From NCBI RefSeq assembly GCF_003852315.1, contig NZ_CP027762.1:3081501-3145500 (forward strand): 64,000 nt of DNA, given 5' to 3'. The position numbers and the translations under genes are program-made. Shown here piece after piece: positions 46,284-56,642 of the stretch. The notes under the pieces are model-generated. The model searched no databases, was not told the origin of the DNA, and saw only the letters and a program-made list of their open reading frames with translations. How positions within the stretch are numbered: position 1 is the stretch's first letter; every line of letters starts with the position of its first letter. The stretch is from Pseudomonas sp. LBUM920. GTDB taxonomy: Bacteria; Pseudomonadota; Gammaproteobacteria; Pseudomonadales; Pseudomonadaceae.

Positions 46284-47306
46284 ATGTCCCGCACGATCCG
46301 TTTTCACAAGTTTGGTCCGGCCGAGGTGCTCAAGTGCGAAGAGCATGTAGCCGCGCTGCCCGCACCGGGCGAAGTGCAGGTGCGTGTCGACGCGATTGGC
46401 ATCAGTTGGTACGACATTTTGTGGCGCCAGAACCTGGCGTCTTCCCATGCACGTCTGCCATCCGGCCTGGGCCATGAGATGGCCGGGGTGGTTGTAGCCC
46501 TCGGCGACGGCGTGGATGACTTGGCGGTGGGCGATAAAGTGGCCAGTTTTCCGGCCGAGAGCCCCAACGATTACCCGGTGTATGGCGAACAGATCGTTCT
46601 GCCCCGTTCGGCCCTGACCCGTTACCCGGACGTCTTGAGCCCGATCGAAGCCAGCGTGCACTACACGCCGCTGCTGATTGCCTACTTTGCCTATGTGGAC
46701 CTGGCGCGGGTCAAACCCGGCCAGTTTGCCCTGGTGACCGACGCCAGCCACTGCGCCGGCCCCTCGTTCGTACAACTGGGCAAAGCCCTGGGTGTGCGGG
46801 TGATTGCCGCGACCAAAGACAGCGCAGAGCGTGAGTACCTGCTGTCCCTCGGGGCAGAAAAGGTGATTGTCACCGAAGAACAGGACTTGCTCATGCAGGT
46901 CAACAAGTTCACCGACAACCGCGGCGTTGACGTGGTGTTCGATGGCTTGGGCGGCCCGCAGATGTCGTTGCTCGGTGACGTGCTGGCACCGCGTGGCAGC
47001 CTGGTGCTTTATGGCCTGCAAGGCGGCAACCAGACACCGTTTCCGGCGTGCGCAGCGTTCCAGAAGAACATTCAGTTCTTTGTGCATTGCATCGGCAACT
47101 TCACCGGCAAGCCGGAGCTGGGCATCATTCAGGATCAGGTGGCCTTGCAGCGTGCGCTGCGTGATATCAACCAACTGACGGCCGACCGCGTACTGGTGCC
47201 GCTGAAAACGACGGTGTTTCCATTCAATCAGTTCGTGGAAGCGCACCGCTATATGGACGAATGCCCGTGTCGCGAACGCGTTGCGTTGCAGGTTGAAGCT
47301 GTTTGA
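46284..47306 (+). CDS. mexS: MexS-like NADPH:quinone-oxidoreductase-type dehydrogenase
   Basis: A 340-aa medium-chain dehydrogenase/reductase. It has an N-terminal GroES-like domain with GHEMAGVVVALGDGVDDLAVGD (residues about 68-89), a Rossmann domain with LGKALGVRVIAATKD (about 163-177) and GVDVVFDGLGG (about 215-225). No structural zinc-ligand cluster is evident. Its position divergent from mexT, and the start MSRTIRFHKFG, identify it as MexS. In P. aeruginosa MexS is induced by MexT and its loss switches on the MexEF pump, probably because toxic electrophiles accumulate. ATG 46284 has GAGG 6 nt upstream. Confidence 0.85.
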   Translation: MSRTIRFHKFGPAEVLKCEEHVAALPAPGEVQVRVDAIGISWYDILWRQNLASSHARLPSGLGHEMAGVVVALGDGVDDLAVGDKVASFPAESPNDYPVYGEQIVLPRSALTRYPDVLSPIEASVHYTPLLIAYFAYVDLARVKPGQFALVTDASHCAGPSFVQLGKALGVRVIAATKDSAEREYLLSLGAEKVIVTEEQDLLMQVNKFTDNRGVDVVFDGLGGPQMSLLGDVLAPRGSLVLYGLQGGNQTPFPACAAFQKNIQFFVHCIGNFTGKPELGIIQDQVALQRALRDINQLTADRVLVPLKTTVFPFNQFVEAHRYMDECPCRERVALQVEAV

Positions 47307-47344
47307 GGTGTAGGAATATTCGCAAATGAGTCATCCGGGCCCTG

Positions 47345-47405
47345 GGCGCATGAGACAAATGCGCCATTTAGCAGGGCTTAACCCGCGCGTTGGATGAAAC
47401 GCGCG
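47345..47405 (+). terminator. Two hairpins downstream of mexS
   Basis: GGCGCAT/ATGCGCC (47345-47365, 7-nt loop) and CGCGCGTT/AACGCGCG (47384-47405, 6-nt loop) follow the mexS stop. They probably end mexS transcription, although only short T-tracts follow. The rest of 47307-48029 holds at most the small frame at 47600. Confidence 0.5.
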
Positions 47406-47599
47406 AGCGTCTTTCGGTCCTGTAAACGATACCTTTGCCCCTGCCGCCGCCCTGATTTTCAGCGCGGCGTCTTTGTGTGCGCGCTATTGACGCGGCAACG
47501 GATAAGTATCTGAACTGGTTTTCGACCGGCTTCTGTATCTGTTAATCATTATTCCAGTCCTGATAATTGAGTCTTCACGTTCAACTCAAGGACCGAGTA

Positions 47600-47806
47600 A
47601 TGATTGATACTCCGATACCCCAGCACGGGCTGCCTGCAACTCCCCATGATAATGCAGCAACTGCCTGGACCCGAGGATGCGGGTACTTTCCAGGCGAGCC
47701 TCAATCGATAAATCAGCGGAGGTCAAAGTTAGAAGCTTTTTATGTGTCAGATTCATCTTCTAGTTTAAGGATAAATGAGTGTAGGGGGCCGTCAGAGCAT
47801 TCCTAG
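47600..47806 (+). CDS. Possible small protein (68 aa)
   Basis: The frame starts with ATG 7 nt after AAGGA and ends before 47810. The peptide is polar, with Pro and Ser stretches, no signal and no known domain. It is the only candidate in a 720-bp gap; composition does not clearly support coding, so it may be chance. Confidence 0.3.
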   Translation: MIDTPIPQHGLPATPHDNAATAWTRGCGYFPGEPQSINQRRSKLEAFYVSDSSSSLRINECRGPSEHS

Positions 47807-48029
47807 GATTGTCGCATTGACGGCCTGGACGCCTCACGCACGGCCTGTTGGCGCAACGGATGCTCCAACTGCGCTCCGGTGCATATTCCATGTCGATTAA
47901 TTGCACAGTGCTAGTGTTTATTTATCGCGAACACGGTAGCGCGGGCACCCCTTCTTACAGATGCAATAGACCGGACAATACGTCTCGGTAGTTGCTTGAA
48001 ACTGATATTTCAACTCAGGTAGTAGAGCT

Positions 48030-49463
48030 ATGAGCGCTATTCACGAACAAGCTATGAATTATGTTTATCAGCAAGTACTGCAACGGCTCATTGGGCACTT
48101 CAATCGTGCAGAACGTACAGCACTTCAATTGTTGATACAGCGGATTGTGGTTGCCGCTGGCGGTATGGAGCAGGTGGGCGATTACAAGGTGCTGGTGGCC
48201 CATGGCGGCGGTGAAGTCAGCAGCTACACCCTGGCGTTGTTGCGTGCCGCGCAATTAAGCATCGCCGGCCGCGCCCCCAGGACGTTCCAACTGCGCGTGG
48301 CCACCTTGCGTCACAGCGGCATGACCCAAGGCACGCTCGACACGCTTCACCGCGGCTACAGCCAGTTGTTTTTTCACGACGACCCACGGGTTGAGCTGCT
48401 GATGGTGGAAAACCACCAGGTGCTGCCGTTCAACCACCAGCGCCCGGCCTCCGCCACTGGGCGCGAGGTCAGCCAGCGCAACATGTTGATGATGGGGCAT
48501 CTGTCCTCCGGTGACGTTCGCGCAACACTGTGCAACGAGACCTATCTGGCCTTGGGCGACTTCTACCAGCGCGTCACCGCCTGGGACGGTGGCGTGCATG
48601 CATTGGTCAGCGGCGATTGCGCGCGCAAGCAGGGCCAGTTGCTGGCCTGGCTGAAAAAGACCGCCCAGGCCGCAGGCGTCGAGGTTCCTGCGGGCAGGCC
48701 TGCCACACTCAATGGGCTGTTCGCGCGCATGGATCAGTGGAGTGACGACATTTATCGTGACTTGTACGGCGAGCACTATGTGGCGAAGAGCGACACCAGC
48801 CCGGGTGGGCACCGCCACCTCGCGTACATCGGTATCGCCGACCTGCTGGACGGCATTGACCGCGCTTGTGCACCGTTGCTCACCGAGTTCATGGCCTATA
48901 ACCCGGACCCACTGGGCTTTCATCTGAGTCATCCGACCTTTGCCAATCCGATGTTGATGGCGCACCTGCGAGGCCTGCAAGCCGAGAGCCTGAGGGCGCT
49001 GGATTACGAAGCGGGCGTCGAAGGGTTCATGCTGCAGGCAGCGAATTACCTGCGTCGTCGGCAAGTGTGCGAAGCGTTGATCACCCAAGCCGTCAGCCGC
49101 GAAGGGCGCGCCCTATCGGCCCAGCACGCCCAGCAGTTTTTCGGCCTGGATGAGGGCCAGTTGATCTGCCTGCTGTTTTCGCCCTTTATCCACCACGGTG
49201 AGCGGCTGGAAGGTTATTTGCGCCAGTGCCACTCGGGCATGCTGGTGGCCCTGCCGGAACTGCACAAAGTGCTGCAGGGCAAGCCCGCTGCCGAGATGCT
49301 GCAGCAATGGGTAACCGACGCCAGCGGGCTGCCGCTGCCGTTGCTTCAGCATCTGTACCGCAAGCGGCCAATGCCCGGCGGCCGCGGCAGTACCGCTCGT
49401 GGTTGCCGTCAGGAACGGTCGATGGCCAGTGCCGACATGGCCTTGCAGCTGTCCGGGCGATGA
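48030..49463 (+). CDS. Conserved-looking protein of unknown function (477 aa)
   Basis: Not recognised. The protein is soluble, without signal peptide or membrane segments, and mostly alpha/beta. It begins with a helical region, followed by YKVLVAHGGGEVSSYTLALL (Rossmann-like) and TFQLRVATLRHSGM. The middle has DQWSDDIYRDLYGEHY, and the last 30 residues are Arg/Gly-rich and disordered. The coding signal is strong and its stop overlaps the ATG of the MocR-type regulator (ATGA), so the two are co-expressed. It may modify or sense something for that regulator; this is a guess from coupling. Confidence 0.75.
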   Translation: MSAIHEQAMNYVYQQVLQRLIGHFNRAERTALQLLIQRIVVAAGGMEQVGDYKVLVAHGGGEVSSYTLALLRAAQLSIAGRAPRTFQLRVATLRHSGMTQGTLDTLHRGYSQLFFHDDPRVELLMVENHQVLPFNHQRPASATGREVSQRNMLMMGHLSSGDVRATLCNETYLALGDFYQRVTAWDGGVHALVSGDCARKQGQLLAWLKKTAQAAGVEVPAGRPATLNGLFARMDQWSDDIYRDLYGEHYVAKSDTSPGGHRHLAYIGIADLLDGIDRACAPLLTEFMAYNPDPLGFHLSHPTFANPMLMAHLRGLQAESLRALDYEAGVEGFMLQAANYLRRRQVCEALITQAVSREGRALSAQHAQQFFGLDEGQLICLLFSPFIHHGERLEGYLRQCHSGMLVALPELHKVLQGKPAAEMLQQWVTDASGLPLPLLQHLYRKRPMPGGRGSTARGCRQERSMASADMALQLSGR

Positions 49464-50866
49464 CGCTGCGTGGTGTGCGGCAGGTGGATTTCGCCTATCA
49501 GGCGGTGTATCGCTACATGATCAACCTGATTGACGAGGTCAGCAGCGATAGCCGGGTAAAGCTGCCGTCTCTGCGCCAGTTATCCCAGCGCCTGAACGTG
49601 TCCATTTCCACCATCCAGTACGCCTATTCGCTGCTGGAGAAAGAGGGGCGGGTGTATTCAGTGGCCAAGTCAGGCTATTACGCCTGGCCGCTTGCCGGCG
49701 GCGCCTCGACGTGGCCAAGCGGGGATTTGCTCGAGCGCCTCTATGTGGCCGCGCGACGTCCGGGCATGGTAGTGCTCAGTGGCGATGAACCTGCCTTGTT
49801 GGCGTCGCTGGACAGCACGCTGTTGCGCCTGGAGCGGGAGTTGGTGCGCCAATACCCCCACCACTTGCAGCCCTGGTCCCAGCCATGTGGGGTGTGGAAG
49901 CTGCGCGCAGCGCTGGCGGCGCGTTACACCTCGTCGCCGACGCGCTGCTGGCACGCCGACGACGTGTATATCGGTGCCGACCTGCGCGGGGTGCTTGATA
50001 TCCTCATCGAGGTGCTCGGCCTGCCCGGTTCTACGGTGATTATCGAATCGCCCTGCGACTGGCTGATCCTGCGCCTGCTGCAGGATGCCGGCATCCGCCT
50101 GCTCGAATTGCCCTGGGCGCAGGACGGCAGCCTCGACCTGGTGTCGCTCGAAGGCCTGCTGCGCGACGAGCGCGTGAGCCTGGTGCTGCTCTCATCGACG
50201 GTCAGCCAGCCTTCCGGCGTGGCGATGGCCCTGCGCGATCGCCTCAAGGTGGCGCAATTGCTCGACCAGCATGGGTGCTGGCTGTTGGAGAACGACACGT
50301 GCGGGGAGTTGAGTTTCAAACCGCCCCACACGGCCTTGCGCGATCTGGTGAACCCGGAGCGGCTGATGGTGTTTTCCTCCTTCGAGAAAATTCTCGGCCC
50401 GGAAGCGCCGTATGGCTACGCGCTGTCTCGACACATGAGCAGCCAATTGCAGCGCCAGTTTCTGCTGCGCTCGTTCCGGTTGTCGTCAATTCGCCAACGC
50501 GCGATTGCCCGCCTGTATCAGAGCGGGCAAATTGATCAGCACCTGCGTACCCTGCGTCAGTTGCTGCGTGAGCAAGCCGGGGCAATGAGCCTGCTGCTCG
50601 ACCAGCATTTGGGCGATCAAGTGACTTATCGCATGCCTGCCGGTGGCGCTACGTTCTGGTTGGGTTCGACCCAGGCAGTGGATATGCGCCAGGTGTTCCA
50701 GTGTTTGCTGGCCCGGCAAGTGGTGGTGGCGCCCGGCGAGTTGTTCAGTGTCGGCGGCCTGCACCATCAGCACATGCGTTTGAGCCATACCTTTCATGGG
50801 CAGCCCAACCTGGACGTTGCGCTGGCGGCACTGGCTGATGCCCTGCGGCAGGCACAAACGGGCTAG
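49460..50866 (+). CDS. MocR/GntR-type regulator with aminotransferase-like domain
   Basis: A 468-aa protein. Residues about 10-75 form a GntR winged helix (VKLPSLRQLSQRLNVSISTIQYAYSLLEKEGRVYSV). Residues 110-468 have a class I/II aminotransferase fold with PLP-binding marks: ENDTCGEL (Asp region, about 275) and SSFEKILGPEAPYGYAL, where Lys of F-E-K-I takes the place of the PLP lysine. These proteins are transcription factors that use PLP as ligand. The start at 49460 overlaps the preceding stop (ATGA). A longer open frame to 49226 is only read-through of the antisense-rich region. Target genes unknown; pgm lies 105 bp downstream in the same direction. Confidence 0.85.
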   Translation: MTLRGVRQVDFAYQAVYRYMINLIDEVSSDSRVKLPSLRQLSQRLNVSISTIQYAYSLLEKEGRVYSVAKSGYYAWPLAGGASTWPSGDLLERLYVAARRPGMVVLSGDEPALLASLDSTLLRLERELVRQYPHHLQPWSQPCGVWKLRAALAARYTSSPTRCWHADDVYIGADLRGVLDILIEVLGLPGSTVIIESPCDWLILRLLQDAGIRLLELPWAQDGSLDLVSLEGLLRDERVSLVLLSSTVSQPSGVAMALRDRLKVAQLLDQHGCWLLENDTCGELSFKPPHTALRDLVNPERLMVFSSFEKILGPEAPYGYALSRHMSSQLQRQFLLRSFRLSSIRQRAIARLYQSGQIDQHLRTLRQLLREQAGAMSLLLDQHLGDQVTYRMPAGGATFWLGSTQAVDMRQVFQCLLARQVVVAPGELFSVGGLHHQHMRLSHTFHGQPNLDVALAALADALRQAQTG

Positions 50867-50971
50867 ATGCGTGAAATTTCTCTGAGTTTTGTAGGATCGA
50901 TACCGTCGCGTAGTAGTCCAACTCTCAGTAAACTGTCGTTTTTTCCAAATCCTTCTTTTCGAGGTTCATGC

Positions 50972-52615
<1,644 letters not shown>

Positions 52616-52630
52616 TCACGCCATCTCGGC

Positions 52631-52657
52631 TGTGGGAGGGAGTTGCTCCCTCCCACA
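52631..52657 (+). terminator. Perfect 12-bp hairpin after pgm
   Basis: TGTGGGAGGGAG-TTG-CTCCCTCCCACA is a perfect inverted repeat of 12-bp arms, just after the pgm stop and before the convergent pirin gene. It resembles the short GTGGGAGG palindromes common between Pseudomonas genes and probably ends transcription from both sides, though no T-run follows. Confidence 0.7.
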
Positions 52658-52680
52658 TTCTCAGGTTAACGAAAGTCCCT

Positions 52681-53376
52681 TCAAGCCAGATCGACCAGCA
52701 CGATCTCGCTGTCCTCGAGCGCCGTCACCCGCAGCAGTTGCTCATCCTCAACCGCCACGCCGTCTCGCGCTTGCGCACGCAAGCCATTGACTTCAATCAC
52801 GCCCGTCGCCGGCACCAGGTACGCGCGGCGCCCGCTGTCCAGTCGATACTCGGCACTTTCGCCCGCTTTCAGGTTGGCCGCTACCAGACGTGCATCAGCG
52901 CGGATGCGCAGGCTTTCGCTGTCACCGGCCTTGCCGCTGGCTAGGGTTACAAAGCCCTCGCGATCTCCCTGGGGAAAGGGTTTGGCGCCCCATGAAGGCG
53001 GCAAGCCGGCTTCGTTTGGAATAATCCAGATCTGGAAAATCTTGGTCGGGGTGGCCTCCAGGTTGTATTCGCTGTGGGCAATCCCGGTGCCGGCACTCAT
53101 CACCTGCACATCGCCGGCCTCGGTGCGGCCCTTGTTGCCCAGGTTGTCGGCGTGGCTGATGGCGCCTTCGCGCACATAGGTGATGATTTCCATGTCGCGG
53201 TGCGGATGCTGCGGGAAACCCGTGCCCGGCGCGATAATGTCGTCGTTCCATACCCGCAGGTTGCCCCAGTGCATGCGCTTGGGGTCGTGGTATTGGGCGA
53301 ATGAAAAGTGGTGATGGGCGTCAAGCCAGCCATGATGGGCGCCGCCCAGCGTGTTGAAAGGTCGAAGTTCGAGCAT
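52681..53376 (-). CDS. Pirin family protein (YhaK-like)
   Basis: A 231-aa bicupin of the pirin/quercetinase group. Motif residues include HHHFSFAQYHDP (about 20-31), GFPQHPHRDMEIITYV with the metal-binding His residues (about 52-67), and GTGIAHSEYN (about 96-105, His plus Glu). The C-terminal cupin half is shorter. The start at 53376 (MLELRPFNTLGG) has AGGAG 6 nt upstream; the frame extends further but without a site. Some members oxidise flavonols, others modulate regulators; function here unknown. It lies convergent to pgm. Confidence 0.88.
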   Translation of the reverse strand: MLELRPFNTLGGAHHGWLDAHHHFSFAQYHDPKRMHWGNLRVWNDDIIAPGTGFPQHPHRDMEIITYVREGAISHADNLGNKGRTEAGDVQVMSAGTGIAHSEYNLEATPTKIFQIWIIPNEAGLPPSWGAKPFPQGDREGFVTLASGKAGDSESLRIRADARLVAANLKAGESAEYRLDSGRRAYLVPATGVIEVNGLRAQARDGVAVEDEQLLRVTALEDSEIVLVDLA

Positions 53377-53595
53377 GAGAGTCTCCTGTTGATGGGGACC
53401 ATGATCCAGCAGTGCATGATCGATAAAAAGCGTAAAAATTGCTGGACTCTCATCCAATAATTCGATTGGTTACAGGCGTTTCAACTTTCACTTCATCGCC
53501 TAACTGCATGACGTCAAAGCAATTGGCTGGAACTGAGCGCCGATTCCGGCGACCATGGCGCCTTCGCCAAAACCAACCTCATCGCTGGAGTCCGC

Positions 53596-56046
53596 GTGCC
53601 GCAACAAACGCCTGATTTGCCCCCTGAGCTTCGACCTCTGGCAGAAATGCCGCTGCTGAAACGGCTGGCCGCCCGCTTGTTTGGCCACGGCCTTACGCGT
53701 CTACGTGCGCAGCATCGGTTTTCCTGGCTGCACGGCCAGGCTGACGGATTTCGCAGCGGGCACGAAGCCGGTGTGGAATATGGCTATCGCGAAGGCAAGG
53801 CTGACGGAATAGAAGAGGGCCGCCAGGTATTGCTGATCCGTGACTTCCGGCCCGAAGAGCACAAAGCGCCAGGCGTGGATGACAGCCTGTTCGACGACTG
53901 GCGGCTGCCGCTCAGCGCCGACGTGAAGAAGCGCATGAAGGCGGATGTGGCGCGCTTACTGCCAGCCCATGCACAGCCGAGCAGCGCGCAATGGAAAATG
54001 ATCTTCAGCGACACGCCTTCGACGTCGGTGATCGCCGGTGCGGGCGCCGGTAAGTCCACCTCCCTGGTGCTGCGGATCCTGTTGCTCACCCATTATCTGG
54101 GCTTTGAACTGAGCTCGATGACCGTGGTGACGTTCACCCGCGAGTCGCGCAAGGACTTCATCAACAAGCTCATGGAAATTCTCAGCCTGTGGGGCCAACC
54201 CCTTGGCAGCAAAGAAGCCCAGGCCGTGGTGCGTACCTTTCACTCGCGCATCTTGCCGATGGTACGCAGCTTGCCTGGCTTTGAACGGCTGCAGGCGTTC
54301 GAAAACCTCAGCAGTGGTGTCGAGGACGCGGACAGCAACCCATTCGACCTGCGCATCGGCGATGCCCAACGCCAACAGATGAATGCCTGCTACCACCGGC
54401 TGCACGGCCGGCACGAGCGTTTCCGTGAACTGATTGCACCCTTGGCCCGTCATGGCCTGCAGCTCAAGGAGCTGGAGCGCGACCATCCGGATGTGCAAAA
54501 GCGCATCGCCGTCACCGAGTTGGCCGCCAAGCGTGATGAAGAACTGTGCGATGTCATCGAAGACCTGTGGTTTCGTGCGGGCGCATGGCCGATCAAGGGC
54601 ATTGAGCCGAGCCGTCAGACGTTTGAGATCAATGGCGCGCAGTTTCACTGTCACGGCTATATTCCCCAGTTGGACGCCTGGGTGGTGCTGGGCTTCGATT
54701 CACGCGAAAACGCCCAGATCAGCCGGCCGAATTCGAAGCTTTCGGTACGTGCCGAGTGGGCAGTAAAGCGCACCCTGTTTCAAGCTTTCTGTCGTAAGCC
54801 TATGATTTGGCTCGATAGTTACGAATCTTCCAAACGGCTATTAAGCAGCTTGGCCGGCGATGCTACCGCAGGGCCGGGCTTCGATTACAAGGTCAAGGGC
54901 GAACTCGCCTCGGCGCCACTGCTGGACAGCTTTGTCATGGCTGCCGGGTTCATCGAGAACCTCGGCCTGGACGTGCCGACTGCCGTGGGCCAGATGAGCT
55001 TTGCCAAGGACGATCCCGACCGCTTGTTTTTTGAAGCCTTGAGCATCTTCTGGAAAGCCCTGGAAGATCACTTGCTCGACCAATCGCCGCCGATCATGAC
55101 CTACAACCGGATGTTTTCGCTGTTCGGCGAAAATACCCCGGAAAATCTCAAGCTGCTCAGCGATCCGTTGCTGCGGCCGATGTCGCACTTGATGATCGAC
55201 GAGTTTCAGGACGTGTCACCGCAGATCGTGTCGTGGATTCGCGCCAGCCTGCGGGAAATCCGTAGTCGCGGCCCGGCGATGCACGTGGGCCGAGGCGCAC
55301 AGCGCTCATCCTTGCTGTGTGTCGGCGATGACTGGCAGTCGATTTATGGCTGGCGCGGCAGTTCGCCCCAATACTTCATGGCATTCAACACCGAATTCCC
55401 GTCGCCGAGCACCACCCGCGTGATGCTGAGTGAGAACTACCGCAGCCACCAGCACATCATCGACGCCGCCGAGCATATTGTGCGCGCCGCCCCTGCAATC
55501 CCCGGCAAGAAAGCCAAGGCCAGTGGGGCGCCCAAGGCACTGGTACCCGTGACGGTGCTTGAGCGCGACGACGCTGCGTTGGGTCGGCAGTTGCTGGCGC
55601 ACTACCAAAGAGGCGAATCGGTGTTAATGCTTTATCGAAAAAGTAGCGATAAGTTATTGATTCAAGAGCATATTCAGCCTGTAGTTAATGCTGATTCTAG
55701 CTTGCCGCTGCCGGCCCGCAGGCTGAGACAGCTGACTTACCACAGCGCCAAAGGACTACAGGCCGATGCGGTATTTCTACTCGGTGATTGTCAGCATGTG
55801 ACCAGTTCGCCTTACAAGAATCAGGTCTACCGCATGGCTGGCCTGGGCAAGGCTGGTGACAGCGAACCGTATGACTCTGCCCAAAAAGACGAAGTGCTGC
55901 GCCTGGCCTATGTCGGGATCACCCGCGCTGTAAGCCATTGCTATTGGTTCGTGGAAAAGCCGGAAGGCCAGGGCGTGAATGTGCCCAGGGCTTCGGAACG
56001 GGTAGATGGCAACAAAGCGTTTTTCGACGATCAGCGCGGCCAGTGA
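53596..56046 (+). CDS. UvrD/Rep-type superfamily I DNA helicase
   Basis: An 816-aa SF1 helicase. After a charged N-terminal region with GRE/GKADGIEEG repeats (residues 45-75) comes motif I, AGAGAGKST (147-155), then motif Ia TFTRESRKDFINKL, motif II LMIDEFQDVS (about 532-541), motif III GDDWQSIYGWRG, motif IV LSENYRS, motif V TYHSAKGLQADAVFLLG and motif VI VGITRA. All seven motifs are present, so it is likely an active helicase. The start is a GTG at 53596 with GGAG 5 nt upstream; ATG 53647 is the alternative. Two internal stretches (about 54780-54850 and 55620-55720) are AT-rich compared with the rest. It stands alone, so repair or conflict roles are both possible. Confidence 0.88.
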   Translation: MPQQTPDLPPELRPLAEMPLLKRLAARLFGHGLTRLRAQHRFSWLHGQADGFRSGHEAGVEYGYREGKADGIEEGRQVLLIRDFRPEEHKAPGVDDSLFDDWRLPLSADVKKRMKADVARLLPAHAQPSSAQWKMIFSDTPSTSVIAGAGAGKSTSLVLRILLLTHYLGFELSSMTVVTFTRESRKDFINKLMEILSLWGQPLGSKEAQAVVRTFHSRILPMVRSLPGFERLQAFENLSSGVEDADSNPFDLRIGDAQRQQMNACYHRLHGRHERFRELIAPLARHGLQLKELERDHPDVQKRIAVTELAAKRDEELCDVIEDLWFRAGAWPIKGIEPSRQTFEINGAQFHCHGYIPQLDAWVVLGFDSRENAQISRPNSKLSVRAEWAVKRTLFQAFCRKPMIWLDSYESSKRLLSSLAGDATAGPGFDYKVKGELASAPLLDSFVMAAGFIENLGLDVPTAVGQMSFAKDDPDRLFFEALSIFWKALEDHLLDQSPPIMTYNRMFSLFGENTPENLKLLSDPLLRPMSHLMIDEFQDVSPQIVSWIRASLREIRSRGPAMHVGRGAQRSSLLCVGDDWQSIYGWRGSSPQYFMAFNTEFPSPSTTRVMLSENYRSHQHIIDAAEHIVRAAPAIPGKKAKASGAPKALVPVTVLERDDAALGRQLLAHYQRGESVLMLYRKSSDKLLIQEHIQPVVNADSSLPLPARRLRQLTYHSAKGLQADAVFLLGDCQHVTSSPYKNQVYRMAGLGKAGDSEPYDSAQKDEVLRLAYVGITRAVSHCYWFVEKPEGQGVNVPRASERVDGNKAFFDDQRGQ

Positions 56047-56056
56047 GTGCAACGTG

Positions 56057-56085
56057 ATGTGGGAAAGCCGCAGCCGTTCCCACAT
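56057..56085. terminator. Bidirectional hairpin between convergent genes
   Basis: ATGTGGGAA and TTCCCACAT form a 9-bp stem with an 11-nt loop between the helicase stop and the DUF1652 gene. No T-run on either side, but the position suggests it terminates both. Confidence 0.55.
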
Positions 56086-56113
56086 TAGCTACACGTCGCT
56101 TGATAACCTGAGA

Positions 56114-56368
56114 TCAGGCCCGCAAGGACAGCGGCGGCACAAAACACTCCAGCTCATCTTCGACCGCTTCGATGATGCGCTCCACATCGGCGGCATTCAT
56201 CACGGTGGCACAGGGAATGCCGGCAATCGCGATCAACGTTTCGCCGCTGCTGCGATCAAACAGGCGGGCGACCATGCTGCCGGGGGCGTCCATGCTCCCC
56301 TCAAAGCCCATCGGGTGAAAATGCCAGCGCATCAGCTGGCAAGCGTTGGGAAACGTCACTTTATTCAT
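56114..56368 (-). CDS. DUF1652 family protein
   Basis: An 84-aa Pseudomonas-type protein of DUF1652, with the family pattern FPNACQLMRWHFHPMGFEGS near the start, VARLFDRSSGETLIAIAGI, and an acidic terminal helix ADVERIIEAVEDELE. No function is known for the family. I prefer the start at 56368, with AGGTG 7 nt upstream; the track of the frame extends to 56386. It overlaps a small upstream frame by 8 nt, which suggests translational coupling. Confidence 0.75.
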   Translation of the reverse strand: MNKVTFPNACQLMRWHFHPMGFEGSMDAPGSMVARLFDRSSGETLIAIAGIPCATVMNAADVERIIEAVEDELECFVPPLSLRA

Positions 56369-56533
56369 GTTGCCCACCTTCTTCATTGAGCGCTTCCTTT
56401 AGCTCGCGGCAGGGGCCATGACCGTCACTGGCCAGGGCATCGAAGACGTTCAAAATAACATCCGTTCGCAAGCGCAAGGTGACTTTTTTAGGCCCGTTGG
56501 GCAGTTCTTTTTCAATAACTTGATGTGGGTCAT
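56361..56533 (-). pseudogene. Small coding-like frame upstream of DUF1652, apparently frameshifted
   Basis: A minus-strand frame (about 56546-56361) encodes ELPNGPKKVTLRLRTDVILN and then VFDALASDGHGPCRELK, ending at a TAA that overlaps the DUF1652 start by 8 nt. It looks coding but has no ATG, GTG or upstream TTG. The nearby ATG at 56533 (MTHIKLLKK) is in another frame; a sixth A in the AAAAA run at about 56509-56513 would join them. Either a one-base deletion (real or sequencing error) or a non-standard start explains this. Family not recognised. Confidence 0.4.
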
Positions 56534-56642
56534 GTCCTACTACAAACTAGGCAAAAGGCCAGTATTCAGAAGCGCCAATTGACCATTGAAGGCTGCCCTG
56601 AAATTCGGCACTCTCCAGGGTTTACCCGCAACAGAGCCGCCC

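Noticed and set aside
46257..47246. 329-aa minus-strand frame opposite mexS
   Set aside because: MexS matches its family over full length; the opposite frame is His/Gln-rich shadow.
49226..50866. 546-aa form of the MocR-type regulator
   Set aside because: The first 78 codons overlap the previous gene and lack any GntR feature; ATG 49460 with the ATGA overlap is better.
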